64,000 nt of DNA from Dietzia sp. ANT_WB102 (lineage in GTDB: Bacteria; Actinomycetota; Actinomycetes; Mycobacteriales; Mycobacteriaceae), in the NCBI RefSeq assembly GCF_008369165.1, contig NZ_VOBA01000001.1, forward strand, positions 434,001-498,000, given 5' to 3'. The number at the start of each line of letters is the position of its first letter. Position 1 is the stretch's first letter. The notes below the pieces were generated by a model. The model saw only the letters and a program-made list of their open reading frames with translations. It was not told where the DNA came from and made no database searches. Position numbers and translations under genes: made by a program. Below are positions 51,718 to 60,986 of the stretch, piece after piece.

Positions 51718-54642
51718 GTGACCGGATCCCAGGCTCGTCCCACCGCCCTCGCCGCCGAGGTACACCGCCTCCGCGGAGAGGACCCCCTCGGCCGCATCAC
51801 CGTCCTCGTGCCCTCGTTCGGAGCGGCCAGGGACCTCGTCCGCACATTGGCGCTCAGCGGCGGGGCGGTCAACGTGGCGGTGCGGACCGCCTCGCAGGTG
51901 ATCAGCGAACTCTCGGCGGCCGCGCTGGCACCGAGGGCTGCGCTCCCGTTCCCACTACTGGCTGCCGCCGTCGAGAAGGCCCTCGACGGCGACCCAGGCC
52001 ATCTTGAGGCCGTAGCCTCGGAGCCCGTGACGGGCCAGGCCGTGGCCCGGGCCTGCCTGAAACTAGGGACCGTCGCACCGGGAACGGTCGCCGCGGAAAC
52101 CCGCTTGCACTCGGAAGTGCTCCGGCTGGCCGAGGACGCCCACCGGATGACGGGCGGCGCCTATTACACGCAGTTCGAGGCCGTGTCCGTGGCGTTGGGG
52201 CGTCTGGACGAGCTCGGCCGGATAGTGCTCGCCGCGCCACTGCGGGGGACGCAGGCCGAGCGCCGTCTAGGGGCAGCGCTGGAGCAGCGCGGCATCTCCC
52301 CCCTACCGGGAACCGGATCAGGACACCTCGCCTCCGCCGCCGAGCCAGCTGCCGAGAACGCGATCACCGGCACCCATGTGCTCCACGCATCGGATTCCGA
52401 CGACGAGGTGCGCGCGGTGGTCCGCTTCGTCCGCGCGCGCATCGCAGACGGGGTCCCAGGTCACCGGATCGGTGTCTACTACCCATCGCCGGACCCCTAT
52501 CTGCGGCTACTCCATCGCGCATTCGCGGAAGCCGGGATCGCTGTCTACGGGCCCTCCAGCACGGGGTTGGGGCACTCCCCCGCCGGCCGTACCCTCGTGC
52601 GCCTGCTGAGTCTGGACGCCGACCGGATGCCTCGCGCCGAACTCCTCTCAATCGTCGCGGAGGGTGCGATCGTGCCTTTGGACGACGAGGGCGCCACTGT
52701 CTCGTCCCGGCGACTGGAAATTCTCACCCGCACGCGCTTTCCCGTGATCGGTGCGAGCGACTGGGACCGGTTGGCCGAGCATCTGCAGGGCGGGGCGGAA
52801 GCGCTCACCGAATCCGACAAAGCCGCAGCAAAGGCCCTGTTGCGCTTGATCAGGGTCATCCGGTCCGGCCTGGTCGCCGTTGACGTCGCGCGGTCCTGGA
52901 CTGAGGCCGCCGAGGCCGTGAGCGACCTCGTCGCGTCGCTGTTCCGCCAGACCCCGGACCGTGCCGCAGTCCTCGCGGTGCTCGGCTCTCTCACTGATCT
53001 GGACTCCATTGCTCCCGCGATCACGCGCGATCGGGTCGTGGGAGCGGTGTCTACGCGCCTGGACCCGATCGGTGACCGGGTCGGCGAAGAGGGCGCAGGG
53101 GTGGCCCTCGGGCCGATCGACGACGCCGTGGGTCGGGACCTGGACACCGTCTGCGTCGTGGGGATGGCCGAGGGCCTCCTGCCCGTCCTTCACAAGCCTG
53201 ACCCGCTCCTTCCAGAGGGGGCGATCGAGCCGTCTCCGTCCGAGATGCTGGACGAGAGGTACCGAGTCCTCCAGTTGGCGCTGGCCGCCGGAACGAAGCA
53301 CAGCATGTGTTCGTTCCCCCGAGGGTCGATGCGAGGAGGCGGACTCCGGATCCCGTCCCGCTGGCTACTGCCCACCCTGTCCAGGCTCGCCCGGAAGCCT
53401 GTCCACGCCACCCGGTGGCAGGAAGACGTGGCAGGATGCCCGGCCGTCACCGCGGTCCCCTCGTTCGTCGACGGGGTACTGGCCCCGCCAGCCGTCCTCG
53501 GTTCGGACCCGGCCACCAGCGCCGAACTGCGAATCCGCGAGCTTGCCGCGCATGGCTGGCGGGCCCGTCCAGACGCCCCCGACCTGCTCGTCCGCGCCCA
53601 CCAGATGCGTCGGGACCGTCGGCAAGGCCGGTTCACGAGATTCACCGGGGACGTCTCGTCTGCCGCGAAACTGCTCACCGTCCTCGACCATCCGCTCTCA
53701 CCCACGAGGCTGGAGGACTGGGCTCAGAGTCCGTACTTGTTCTTCCTCTCCACAGTGCTGCGGGTCCGCACACTCGACGACCCGGCCGCGGACATCGAGA
53801 TGGACCTGCGCGACTACGGCGACCTCGTCCACTCGATCCTCCAACGCTATGTCTCCGATCGACTCGAGACCGGGACCGGTCCGGATCGCGACCTCCTCAT
53901 GAGCGCATTGCGCAGCGAATGCGAGGCCGCGATCGCGGCCTCCCCCGGCCTCGTCGCCTCACTGTGGCGCCGACGGGAGACCCTGCTCGCAGCCGAACTC
54001 GACCGGTGGTTCTCGGAGGACGAGGCGGACTTCGGGGCGGGCTGGCGCCCGGCCGCGACTGAGCTCGGATTCGGCCGACATGCCCCCAACGGCGCCGTCG
54101 TCGAGATCCCGTTCGAGGTGCCCACGTCCCGCGGCACGGCGTCCCTGCTCCTCGCCGGGTCCATCGATCGCCTCGACGAGCGCGCGAAAACGCAGCGGGT
54201 CACCGACTACAAGACCGGGCAACCGCCCAAGCCGGAGGACCGACCGACCGAGAACGACCCCACCCTCTCCGGAACGCGATTCCAACTACCGCTCTACGCT
54301 GCGGCCGCCGAGGCCGCTCGCGACATCCCAGTGCGCGAGGTCCGGTACTGGTATTGCACCGAGCGAGGGGAGTTCGAGCAGGTCTCGCTGGAGGTCACCG
54401 ACGACGTGATGGACAGGGTGCGGGAGGACGTAGGCCACCTCGTGGACGCCCTCCAGCAGGGATGGTTCCCACTCAAGGGTGGGCGCGGCTCGTCCCGCGA
54501 CCTGGCGAACCTCATCGGCGGTGCGGACCTCGACCGCACCTGGGAGCAGCTGTCGCGGCAGGACCCGGTCGCATCCCACCCCGCATTCGCCGGCCTCGTG
54601 GCCGCCGACCCCACCGAGAACGAATCGGAGACGTCCGCGTGA
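51718..54642 (+). CDS. AddB-like nuclease subunit (PD-(D/E)XK, RecB-type)
   Basis: 974 aa from GTG 51718. N-terminal helicase-like region without a Walker A Lys (ITVLVPSFGAARDLVR near residue 25), VLHASDSDDEVRAVVRFVRA, VCVVGMAEGLLPVL and SPTRLEDWAQSPYLFFLSTV like AddB; a C-terminal RecB nuclease has LAGSIDRLDERAKT and the catalytic VTDYKTGQP near 830. The Fe-S cysteines of AddB are not seen. Its stop overlaps the helicase start as GTGA. Inferred partner of that helicase in double-strand end processing; distinct from mycobacterial AdnAB. Confidence 0.82.
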   Translation: MTGSQARPTALAAEVHRLRGEDPLGRITVLVPSFGAARDLVRTLALSGGAVNVAVRTASQVISELSAAALAPRAALPFPLLAAAVEKALDGDPGHLEAVASEPVTGQAVARACLKLGTVAPGTVAAETRLHSEVLRLAEDAHRMTGGAYYTQFEAVSVALGRLDELGRIVLAAPLRGTQAERRLGAALEQRGISPLPGTGSGHLASAAEPAAENAITGTHVLHASDSDDEVRAVVRFVRARIADGVPGHRIGVYYPSPDPYLRLLHRAFAEAGIAVYGPSSTGLGHSPAGRTLVRLLSLDADRMPRAELLSIVAEGAIVPLDDEGATVSSRRLEILTRTRFPVIGASDWDRLAEHLQGGAEALTESDKAAAKALLRLIRVIRSGLVAVDVARSWTEAAEAVSDLVASLFRQTPDRAAVLAVLGSLTDLDSIAPAITRDRVVGAVSTRLDPIGDRVGEEGAGVALGPIDDAVGRDLDTVCVVGMAEGLLPVLHKPDPLLPEGAIEPSPSEMLDERYRVLQLALAAGTKHSMCSFPRGSMRGGGLRIPSRWLLPTLSRLARKPVHATRWQEDVAGCPAVTAVPSFVDGVLAPPAVLGSDPATSAELRIRELAAHGWRARPDAPDLLVRAHQMRRDRRQGRFTRFTGDVSSAAKLLTVLDHPLSPTRLEDWAQSPYLFFLSTVLRVRTLDDPAADIEMDLRDYGDLVHSILQRYVSDRLETGTGPDRDLLMSALRSECEAAIAASPGLVASLWRRRETLLAAELDRWFSEDEADFGAGWRPAATELGFGRHAPNGAVVEIPFEVPTSRGTASLLLAGSIDRLDERAKTQRVTDYKTGQPPKPEDRPTENDPTLSGTRFQLPLYAAAAEAARDIPVREVRYWYCTERGEFEQVSLEVTDDVMDRVREDVGHLVDALQQGWFPLKGGRGSSRDLANLIGGADLDRTWEQLSRQDPVASHPAFAGLVAADPTENESETSA

Positions 54643-57600
54643 GCCATCTGCCTGACCAGTCCGCCCGTGCCCGCGTCGAATCCGACACGTCCGCGACCCT
54701 GTTCGTCGAGGCCGGCGCTGGGACCGGAAAGACTTACGCCCTAGTCCAACGTCTCACCGCACTGCTGGTGGACGACGCGGTACCCGTCGAGCAGATCGCC
54801 GCGATCACCTTCACCGAGAAGGCGGCGGCAGAGCTCCGCGACCGGCTCCGGGTCAGCCTGGTCGAGCGGCGCGCCGAAGGAGATCGCCGGGCGGACACCC
54901 CCCTGGCGGGACTCGACACCGCCGCCATCGGCACTCTGCACTCCTTCGCACTGCGTCTGCTCTCCGAGAACCCGCTCGAAGCGGGGATCCCGCCCAGGGT
55001 CACCGCCCAGCAGGACACTGCCGAAGCCACCGCCGTCGAGGCCCTGTGGCAGGAGTGCGCCACCGTCCTGTTCGGCAGCGGTCCGACCGCTGCCCGGTCG
55101 GGCAATCTGGCGCGGGCCGTCGACGACATACTCGATGCCGGCGTGAGCACCTACGCCTTCCGTGAACTGGTCGAAGCACTGCATCGTGACTGGGACCGCC
55201 TGCCCACCGATCCCCTGTACACAGGCGCCGTCGACCTACCCGGGTCGCCTGACCTCGCCGAGGTCGTCGCCGCCGTGGGGTCGATCGTCGGGTGGCGGGG
55301 CTCTTGCCAGGACGAGACGGACAAGTTCTTCGACACTCTCGGCAAGCATCAGGCGTGGCTAGACGACCTCCACGCTGCCACCACTGATCCGACCGCATCA
55401 CCGACATGGGTCGAGCTCCTCGCTAATCCGATCGGCGTCGGAAACGGGGGCAAGGGCGGCAACTGGGGTGGCAAGGAGGTACTCGACTCCATCAAGGAGG
55501 AGATCAAGCAACTCCCCGGCCTGTGCGGTGACATTCTCAAGGCGCATTGGCGGCCACGCATCGCGGTGGTCCTCGACGCCCTCATTCCGGTGGTCCGCCA
55601 GCACGCTGCAGATCGGCGTCGACACGGCACCCTGCAGTTCCACGACCAGCTCGTTCTGGCGCGCGAACTGCTGCAGAACCCGACCGTCCGCGAGCGGGTC
55701 CGGGCTCGCTACCGGCGGATCCTCATCGACGAATTCCAGGACACCGACCCCATCCAGCTGGACATCGCCGAGTTGCTCACGTCCGCCGCCGACGGCTCCG
55801 GGCCCGAGCCCGGCCGATTGTTCACCGTGGGTGACCCCAAGCAGTCCATCTACAGATTCCGCCGTGCCGACATCGCCACTTATCTGCGTGCTCGGGGCGG
55901 CACGGGCGGAGCGCGGAACGGCGTCGAGATCGAGCGGCTAAGCACCAACTTCCGCTGTTCACGCCCGGTCCTTGACTGGGTGAACGAGGTGTTCTCCGAG
56001 GTGCTCCTCGCAATCGACGGCGTCCAGCCCGAATACCGCGACCTTGAACCCGCTCCCGGCAGACCACCGTACGACCCGACCTACGGACCCCGCCCGTTCG
56101 TCTTCCGTAGCGACGACGTGCCCCTGCACTGCCCACCGGACGCGAGCGACGACCACCGGCGTCACTGGGCCGAGGCCGCCGACGTCGCCCGGGTGATCGC
56201 CACCGCCATCCGGGAGGGCTGGACCCACGAGTCCAAAGACGGTCACCACACGCCGCTCAGCCTGGGGGACATCGCGATTCTCCTGCCCTCGCGCGGGTCC
56301 CTGCCCATGCTCGAAACCTGCCTCGACCACGCCGGTATCGACTTCCGCACCGAGGCGTCCTCGATCGTCTACGGGACCCCCGAGATCCGCGATCTCCTCC
56401 TCACCGTCCGGGCGGTAGCCAACACCGCCGACGAGGCCTCACTCGTAGGCGCACTGCGATCACCGCTTTTCGGCTGCGGTGACGACGACCTCCTGCGCTG
56501 GCGTGCGGCAGGTGGCACGTGGACACCCCACGCGCCTGTACCCGCTGATCTGTCGGCATCCCCCGTCGCCGAAGCCATGGGGTACCTCTCGGCCCTGTCC
56601 CGGGACACCCGACGTCCCGGTGAGCTGATGGAGAGACTGGTCCACGACCGCATGGTCTTCGAGTCCGTCGCCGAATCCCCCCGCCGGCGCGACCTGTGGC
56701 GGCGGATCCGGTTCGTGATCGAGCACGCGTGGCAGTGGGAGGAGTCCGCTGCCGATCCCGTGCGCGCCGATCTGCGCGAGTACGCCGACTGGGCGCTCGC
56801 CCTGACCGCGGACGACGCCCGGGTGCCCGAGGCTGCCATCCCGGAGATCGGAGTCGACGCGGTCCGCATCACCACCATCCACGCCTCCAAGGGGCTGGAG
56901 TACCCGATGGTCGTCGTGTCCGGGATGAGCCGACAGTTGCCTGGCGACCGTGCCCGGCTTCTGTGGACCGATGACGAGCCGCCACGTCCTGTCGCCTCCC
57001 TCTCCACGATCGTGCGGGACGCCGCGTTCAGCCGCGCGTCCGAACGCGAGAACACACACTCGCTGGCCGAGCGGGTTCGCCTGCTCTATGTGGCCGCCAC
57101 CCGAGCGGAGTCCCGCCTCGCGGTGTCCGGGCACGGTTACGTCCTCAACCAGAAGAAGGAACCCCGCAAACTGTGGGGTGCACTGTGGGGATCAGTAGTC
57201 GAAGAGCCCGACGCGCCGCAACTGGTGGAATACGGCGAAGACCTCCTCGAGGCCGCCGCCGCGCCCGCCGTGGACGTGCCCGACGAAGCCGACTGGGTTG
57301 AGCGCAGCCACGCGATCTCGGTCAGGTCGGCCGAGCGCGCGGGGTGGTCGGCGACCCGAATCGTGCACGCTGCGGACCTCGACGGATCGGTCGGCGACAC
57401 ACCCGATGACGAGGCGGTGGAGCCGCGCCCATTGCCGGAGCGGCTTGCCGCTGCACTGCGGGATCGGTTCGCGCCGGCCCCGGCCCGGGCAGAAGAGTTG
57501 CCGCCCGCGCCGCGGGGCACCCCCCTCGCATCCGGACCGGACGTCGGTACCGCCGTGCATCACCTGGCCGAGCACACGAACCTGAGCCGTCTGCTCGGAC

Positions 57601-58070
57601 CGTCTGCCGATCCCGTGTCCGCAATCGGCAACTGGGAGCGCTGGGCGGCAGACCAACTGGTGGCCCTGGGACTGGGCGGCGGCCTGCAGGGGAGCCGGAA
57701 CCCGGAGGCCATCGCGGAAATGGTCTCCGTCGCGCGGACCGCCCTGACCTCCGAACCCGTCCGGCGGGCAGCAACTCACACCCACTGGGCCGAACTGCCC
57801 GTGGCCGGACCGCTCAGCACGGCAGACGGCGCCACCGTTGCGGTGGACGGCGTCGTCGACCTGGTCGTGGAGGAGGCCGACGGCTCATTGTCGATCGTCG
57901 ACTACAAGACCGACGTCGCGGTCACCACTGACACCGTCGACGAATACCTGCTCCAGCTGTGCGCGTACGCCGAGTTGCTCGGGAGCACCACCAACAGGCC
58001 CGTGTCGCGGATCGAGCTGGTCTTCTGTCGGGGGGTCCGGCCGACAGTGGTGGCGCGCGAACTCGGCTGA
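54639..58070 (+). CDS. AddA-like UvrD-family helicase-nuclease
   Basis: 1143 aa from GTG 54639. Superfamily 1A helicase with GAGTGKT at 26-32 (Walker A), ITFTEKAAAELRDRL (motif Ia), LIDEFQDTDPIQ near 360 (motif II), TVGDPKQSIYRFRRADI (III), LSTNFRCSRPVL (IV), ITTIHASKGLEYPMVVV (V) and LYVAATRAESRLA (VI), and a C-terminal PD-(D/E)XK nuclease with VDYKTDVAV near 1088. Both RecB/AddA motif sets are intact, so it should unwind and cut DNA. Overlaps the AddB-like gene as GTGA. Confidence 0.9.
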   Translation: MSHLPDQSARARVESDTSATLFVEAGAGTGKTYALVQRLTALLVDDAVPVEQIAAITFTEKAAAELRDRLRVSLVERRAEGDRRADTPLAGLDTAAIGTLHSFALRLLSENPLEAGIPPRVTAQQDTAEATAVEALWQECATVLFGSGPTAARSGNLARAVDDILDAGVSTYAFRELVEALHRDWDRLPTDPLYTGAVDLPGSPDLAEVVAAVGSIVGWRGSCQDETDKFFDTLGKHQAWLDDLHAATTDPTASPTWVELLANPIGVGNGGKGGNWGGKEVLDSIKEEIKQLPGLCGDILKAHWRPRIAVVLDALIPVVRQHAADRRRHGTLQFHDQLVLARELLQNPTVRERVRARYRRILIDEFQDTDPIQLDIAELLTSAADGSGPEPGRLFTVGDPKQSIYRFRRADIATYLRARGGTGGARNGVEIERLSTNFRCSRPVLDWVNEVFSEVLLAIDGVQPEYRDLEPAPGRPPYDPTYGPRPFVFRSDDVPLHCPPDASDDHRRHWAEAADVARVIATAIREGWTHESKDGHHTPLSLGDIAILLPSRGSLPMLETCLDHAGIDFRTEASSIVYGTPEIRDLLLTVRAVANTADEASLVGALRSPLFGCGDDDLLRWRAAGGTWTPHAPVPADLSASPVAEAMGYLSALSRDTRRPGELMERLVHDRMVFESVAESPRRRDLWRRIRFVIEHAWQWEESAADPVRADLREYADWALALTADDARVPEAAIPEIGVDAVRITTIHASKGLEYPMVVVSGMSRQLPGDRARLLWTDDEPPRPVASLSTIVRDAAFSRASERENTHSLAERVRLLYVAATRAESRLAVSGHGYVLNQKKEPRKLWGALWGSVVEEPDAPQLVEYGEDLLEAAAAPAVDVPDEADWVERSHAISVRSAERAGWSATRIVHAADLDGSVGDTPDDEAVEPRPLPERLAAALRDRFAPAPARAEELPPAPRGTPLASGPDVGTAVHHLAEHTNLSRLLGPSADPVSAIGNWERWAADQLVALGLGGGLQGSRNPEAIAEMVSVARTALTSEPVRRAATHTHWAELPVAGPLSTADGATVAVDGVVDLVVEEADGSLSIVDYKTDVAVTTDTVDEYLLQLCAYAELLGSTTNRPVSRIELVFCRGVRPTVVARELG

Positions 58071-58105
58071 GGAGGCGACCCGGGCCGACTCGGCTCCCTG
58101 CCCAG

Positions 58106-59326
58106 TCAGCCCAGGTTCGTCCACACCACCCGGCCGTTCACGACCGCGGCGAGGGCCGAATCGCACGGCGAACCCACTGTGAAGGCCTGGTAGAGCTCGA
58201 CCAGCAGGTCCACTACGGAATCCCACATCCGGTGTAACGGTTGGCCCCCGCCATACGCCCAAACCGAGCCGGCGTCCCGACCGGCGCGGTAGGAGACCGC
58301 ATAGCCGTACCCGCTACGTTCTGCGATCGGCCACAGCCGGCCCGCCCACGTCGCGAAGCCGCCAGGCTCGGGCCCCAGGGTCCCCATTGCCATCGCGTGC
58401 TCGAACTGCGTCGCCTGCACATCGAAACCCCGAGCCGAGACGAGAGGCTCCGCGAACGGGAACAGACCCTCGACCGAATCGAGCCCCGACCTGCTCAGAT
58501 GCCACAACAACGTACGGATGCCGGTGGTGTCGTCGACGCCGCACCCGTCCAGCAGCGCGCCCGACCGGCTATCGGAGCGCCGGGGATCGTCGCCCGACGT
58601 CGGGGTGGCCAGGACTGCGTGTGACGTCACCCCGATGAGGGCCGCGATAGCGTCGGTCAACTCGCCGATCTGCTCATCGAGCACCGCCAAGGCGTCGTCC
58701 TGTCCCGCCATCGACCGCCGCCCACCACCCGACACGACCCCGGCACCGGATGGGTCGCCGGAAGCCCCCGGATCGAACGCCGACGGACCCGGTACATGCA
58801 CTGAGTCGGTCGCGGCCGGGGTCTCCTCCATCGCGGAGCCGATACGGGCGAGTGTGCCGTCGAACTCGTCTTTCCACCCGTTTCCGGAGCCCCAGTCCTC
58901 ATCCGCGACGGCCGGCACAGGCCGGAGCGTCGGGACGGGCGGGGCCGAAAAGGTAGTCGGCGACTCATCGGAGACGGACGACAGCAGCCGTTCGTCGGGG
59001 ATGGCGGGCAGCACGCCGGTGACGTCGGCCAGCAGTTCCATCCGCGCGCGGCGCCCCTCGTCCATCCGCCTGCGCTCCGAACGGGTGAACGCCATCACCG
59101 GCAGAGTGAGCAGCAGCGCGGCCTGACGGCCGGTCAAGCCGAAGCCCACCTTGAGTGCCCGACGCGCCTCGACCGGAGAATCGGCGTCGCGGATGGTGGC
59201 CATCACCCCGGCCAGGTCCTCGCAGGCCCGTAGGACCGCCTCAGCCTCATCCCAGGCCCGCCCGATCTCGTCACCGGGTTCGAACCATCCACCAACAGCG
59301 CGCGAAGCGCCCACGACTACCCCCAC
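58106..59326 (-). CDS. Hypothetical protein with GyrA-like C-terminal coiled-coil segment at the N-terminus
   Basis: 406 aa from GTG 59326 (GTG 59314 possible). Residues ~45-110 strongly resemble the helical region near the DNA gate exit of gyrase/topoisomerase IV A subunits: ATIRDADSPVEARRALKVGF, then GLTGRQAALLLTLPVMAFTR and SERRRMDEGRRARMELL. Active-site Tyr and gate domains are absent. The C-terminal half is unrelated to any family recognised here, with GTLGPEPGGFATWAGRLWP and PLHRMWDSVVDLLVELYQAF. Function unknown; a topoisomerase-interacting role is inference. Confidence 0.7.
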   Translation of the reverse strand: MGVVVGASRAVGGWFEPGDEIGRAWDEAEAVLRACEDLAGVMATIRDADSPVEARRALKVGFGLTGRQAALLLTLPVMAFTRSERRRMDEGRRARMELLADVTGVLPAIPDERLLSSVSDESPTTFSAPPVPTLRPVPAVADEDWGSGNGWKDEFDGTLARIGSAMEETPAATDSVHVPGPSAFDPGASGDPSGAGVVSGGGRRSMAGQDDALAVLDEQIGELTDAIAALIGVTSHAVLATPTSGDDPRRSDSRSGALLDGCGVDDTTGIRTLLWHLSRSGLDSVEGLFPFAEPLVSARGFDVQATQFEHAMAMGTLGPEPGGFATWAGRLWPIAERSGYGYAVSYRAGRDAGSVWAYGGGQPLHRMWDSVVDLLVELYQAFTVGSPCDSALAAVVNGRVVWTNLG

Positions 59327-59447
59327 TTCTGTCGACGAACCACGCGCCCGCCCCCAAGATCCCTCGGAAGCCTACGCGTGAGCACCCTCCAACTGAGGAT
59401 CCACGATCCGCGTGACACGGCGGCGCTCCCCAAGCGCGGCCTCTGCC

Positions 59448-59464
59448 TCGGCAGGGCCTGCCGA
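59448..59464. promoter_or_regulatory. 17-bp palindrome TCGGCAGG-G-CCTGCCGA
   Basis: Perfect 8-1-8 inverted repeat in the 261-bp divergent region between the GyrA-like gene and the gene at 59588. A one-base loop rules out a stem, so a dimeric regulator site is likelier. Confidence 0.5.
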
Positions 59465-59587
59465 CAGGGCGCATGTGACTCACCTCTCCACGCCTTCGCG
59501 CGCCTCTCACCAGTGCTTACGCTGTGAGCCCCGGACTCTCAGGAAGAGTGGAGGTTCGCGCCGGCCCCAGTTCGTAGGGTCGAACTC

Positions 59588-59971
59588 ATGCGTAACGCAG
59601 TGATGCTCGGGGAGAGTCGGCCGGACGGTCGCGCCACGGCGAACTCGGACGCCGGAAGCAACACCAGCACCACCACCAGCCCCGGTCCCCCCACCGGTGC
59701 CACCCACGCCACCGTATTCCCGGCGCCCCTGACGACGATCGTCGCCGCCCTGGCGGGCGGACTACTCGGGTTCGCTGCGATCTACGGGGTGGCCTCCCGA
59801 CTGGCCGGCTCCCTCACCGCGGTCGTGGCCATCGGAATGCTTTTCGCTCTCACTCTGGCGGGCCCCCGGGTCCACGCAGCAGCCCGCACCGAACTCGGGC
59901 GGACAGTCGCGGTCGTCCTCGAGGCAATTGGGTTCGGCGGTGTCGTCAGCGCAGTGATCATCCTCGCCTGA
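59588..59971 (+). CDS. Small membrane protein, function unknown
   Basis: 127 aa, a low-complexity Thr/Gly/Ser/Pro N-terminus (~45 residues) followed by three hydrophobic helices (TIVAALAGGLLGFAAIYGVA, then TAVVAIGMLFALTLAG and VAVVLEAIGFGGVVSAVII). No family recognised. Its 3' end overlaps the convergent phosphatase gene by 14 bp. Start ATG 59588; a weak upstream signal. Confidence 0.6.
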   Translation: MRNAVMLGESRPDGRATANSDAGSNTSTTTSPGPPTGATHATVFPAPLTTIVAALAGGLLGFAAIYGVASRLAGSLTAVVAIGMLFALTLAGPRVHAAARTELGRTVAVVLEAIGFGGVVSAVIILA

Positions 59972-60812
59972 GCCGGGCCGAAAGATCGTCCACCGCGGCC
60001 CCTTCCACACCGGCGCCCTCCACGAGGTACCGGCGCGCGTCACCGAACTCGCTGGCCAACGCATCGAGGGAACGACGGAGATTGGCCTCCTCGACTCCGA
60101 TGAGCACCTCGATCACCTCGAGTTTCTCGGGCATCTCAGCCTGCACATATGTGCGGATGGCGGAGACGAAACCCTCCGACATCTCCCGCGTGAGCAGGTA
60201 GTCGGCGATCACGTCCTCCTCACGCACCCCGGCGAGCAACTGCAATAGCGCCGAAACCCACCCCGTGCGATCTTTGCCGGCCGTACAGTGCACGACCGCC
60301 GGACCGGACGACACAGCCAGCGCACGGACGGCCCGGCCAAACGCCCGGCGCTCGTAATCGCCCACCACGAAACGCTCGTAAGTCTCGGACATCTCACGGC
60401 GGGCCTCCTCGGCCCCGGTCAACACGGAAGCGGTGAGGGTCGCCGCTGAGGTGTGTCCACCCAGCACATCGATCGGCAGATACTCGGCCCCCGCAGGGAC
60501 GACATCGGGCTGTTGGGCGATTTCCGAGCCGGTACGCAGGTCGACGACCGTGGTGATACCCAGTCGTTCGAGCATCCCGAGGTCCTCGTCGCCGACGGTC
60601 AGCGGCGTGGACCGGTAGACCTGGCCGCGGGCCATCGTGCCCGACGGATGGAGCGCGTAGCCGGGGCCGGCCACGTCCCGGAAATTGTGGACGCTGGTGA
60701 GTCGGATCTCACCGGCGACGACTCCGTCCCGGTCCACGACCACCTCGTCGTCGTCGAATCCACGATCGACACCCGAGTCCACGTCGATGCTCCCGCCAGC
60801 TTCGGTGCCCAT
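59958..60812 (-). CDS. PtpB-like tyrosine/lipid phosphatase
   Basis: 284 aa. The Cys-phosphatase loop is VHCTAGKDRTGW (HC-x5-R with Lys and Asp in the loop as in the MptpB triple-specificity phosphatases) near residue 170. LTSVHNFRDVAGPGYAL near 36 is the family N-terminal signature, and YRSTPLTVGDEDLG follows. It could remove phosphate from tyrosine or phosphoinositides. ATG 60812 with an acidic N-terminus. Divergent from the second acyl-CoA ligase gene. Confidence 0.87.
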   Translation of the reverse strand: MGTEAGGSIDVDSGVDRGFDDDEVVVDRDGVVAGEIRLTSVHNFRDVAGPGYALHPSGTMARGQVYRSTPLTVGDEDLGMLERLGITTVVDLRTGSEIAQQPDVVPAGAEYLPIDVLGGHTSAATLTASVLTGAEEARREMSETYERFVVGDYERRAFGRAVRALAVSSGPAVVHCTAGKDRTGWVSALLQLLAGVREEDVIADYLLTREMSEGFVSAIRTYVQAEMPEKLEVIEVLIGVEEANLRRSLDALASEFGDARRYLVEGAGVEGAAVDDLSARLRRG

Positions 60813-60972
60813 CCCACGCCCCTTGTTCTCACCCGCGCGCCCAGGTGGCGCGACTACGCCTCGTTCCTACCCCACGCCGTCCGGGCGCGCTCGGCGGACG
60901 GCCCGGGAAGCGCCGTCCTGACACCCGTCAAAATTGCTGGCCATTTCGCCTGTGCAACGCGGCCCGGTCGCC

Positions 60973-60978
60973 TAATCT
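60973..60978 (+). promoter_or_regulatory. Leaderless -10 hexamer for the second acyl-CoA ligase
   Basis: TAATCT, 8 nt before the ATG at 60987. Confidence 0.4.
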
Positions 60979-60986
60979 GCGAAGTC

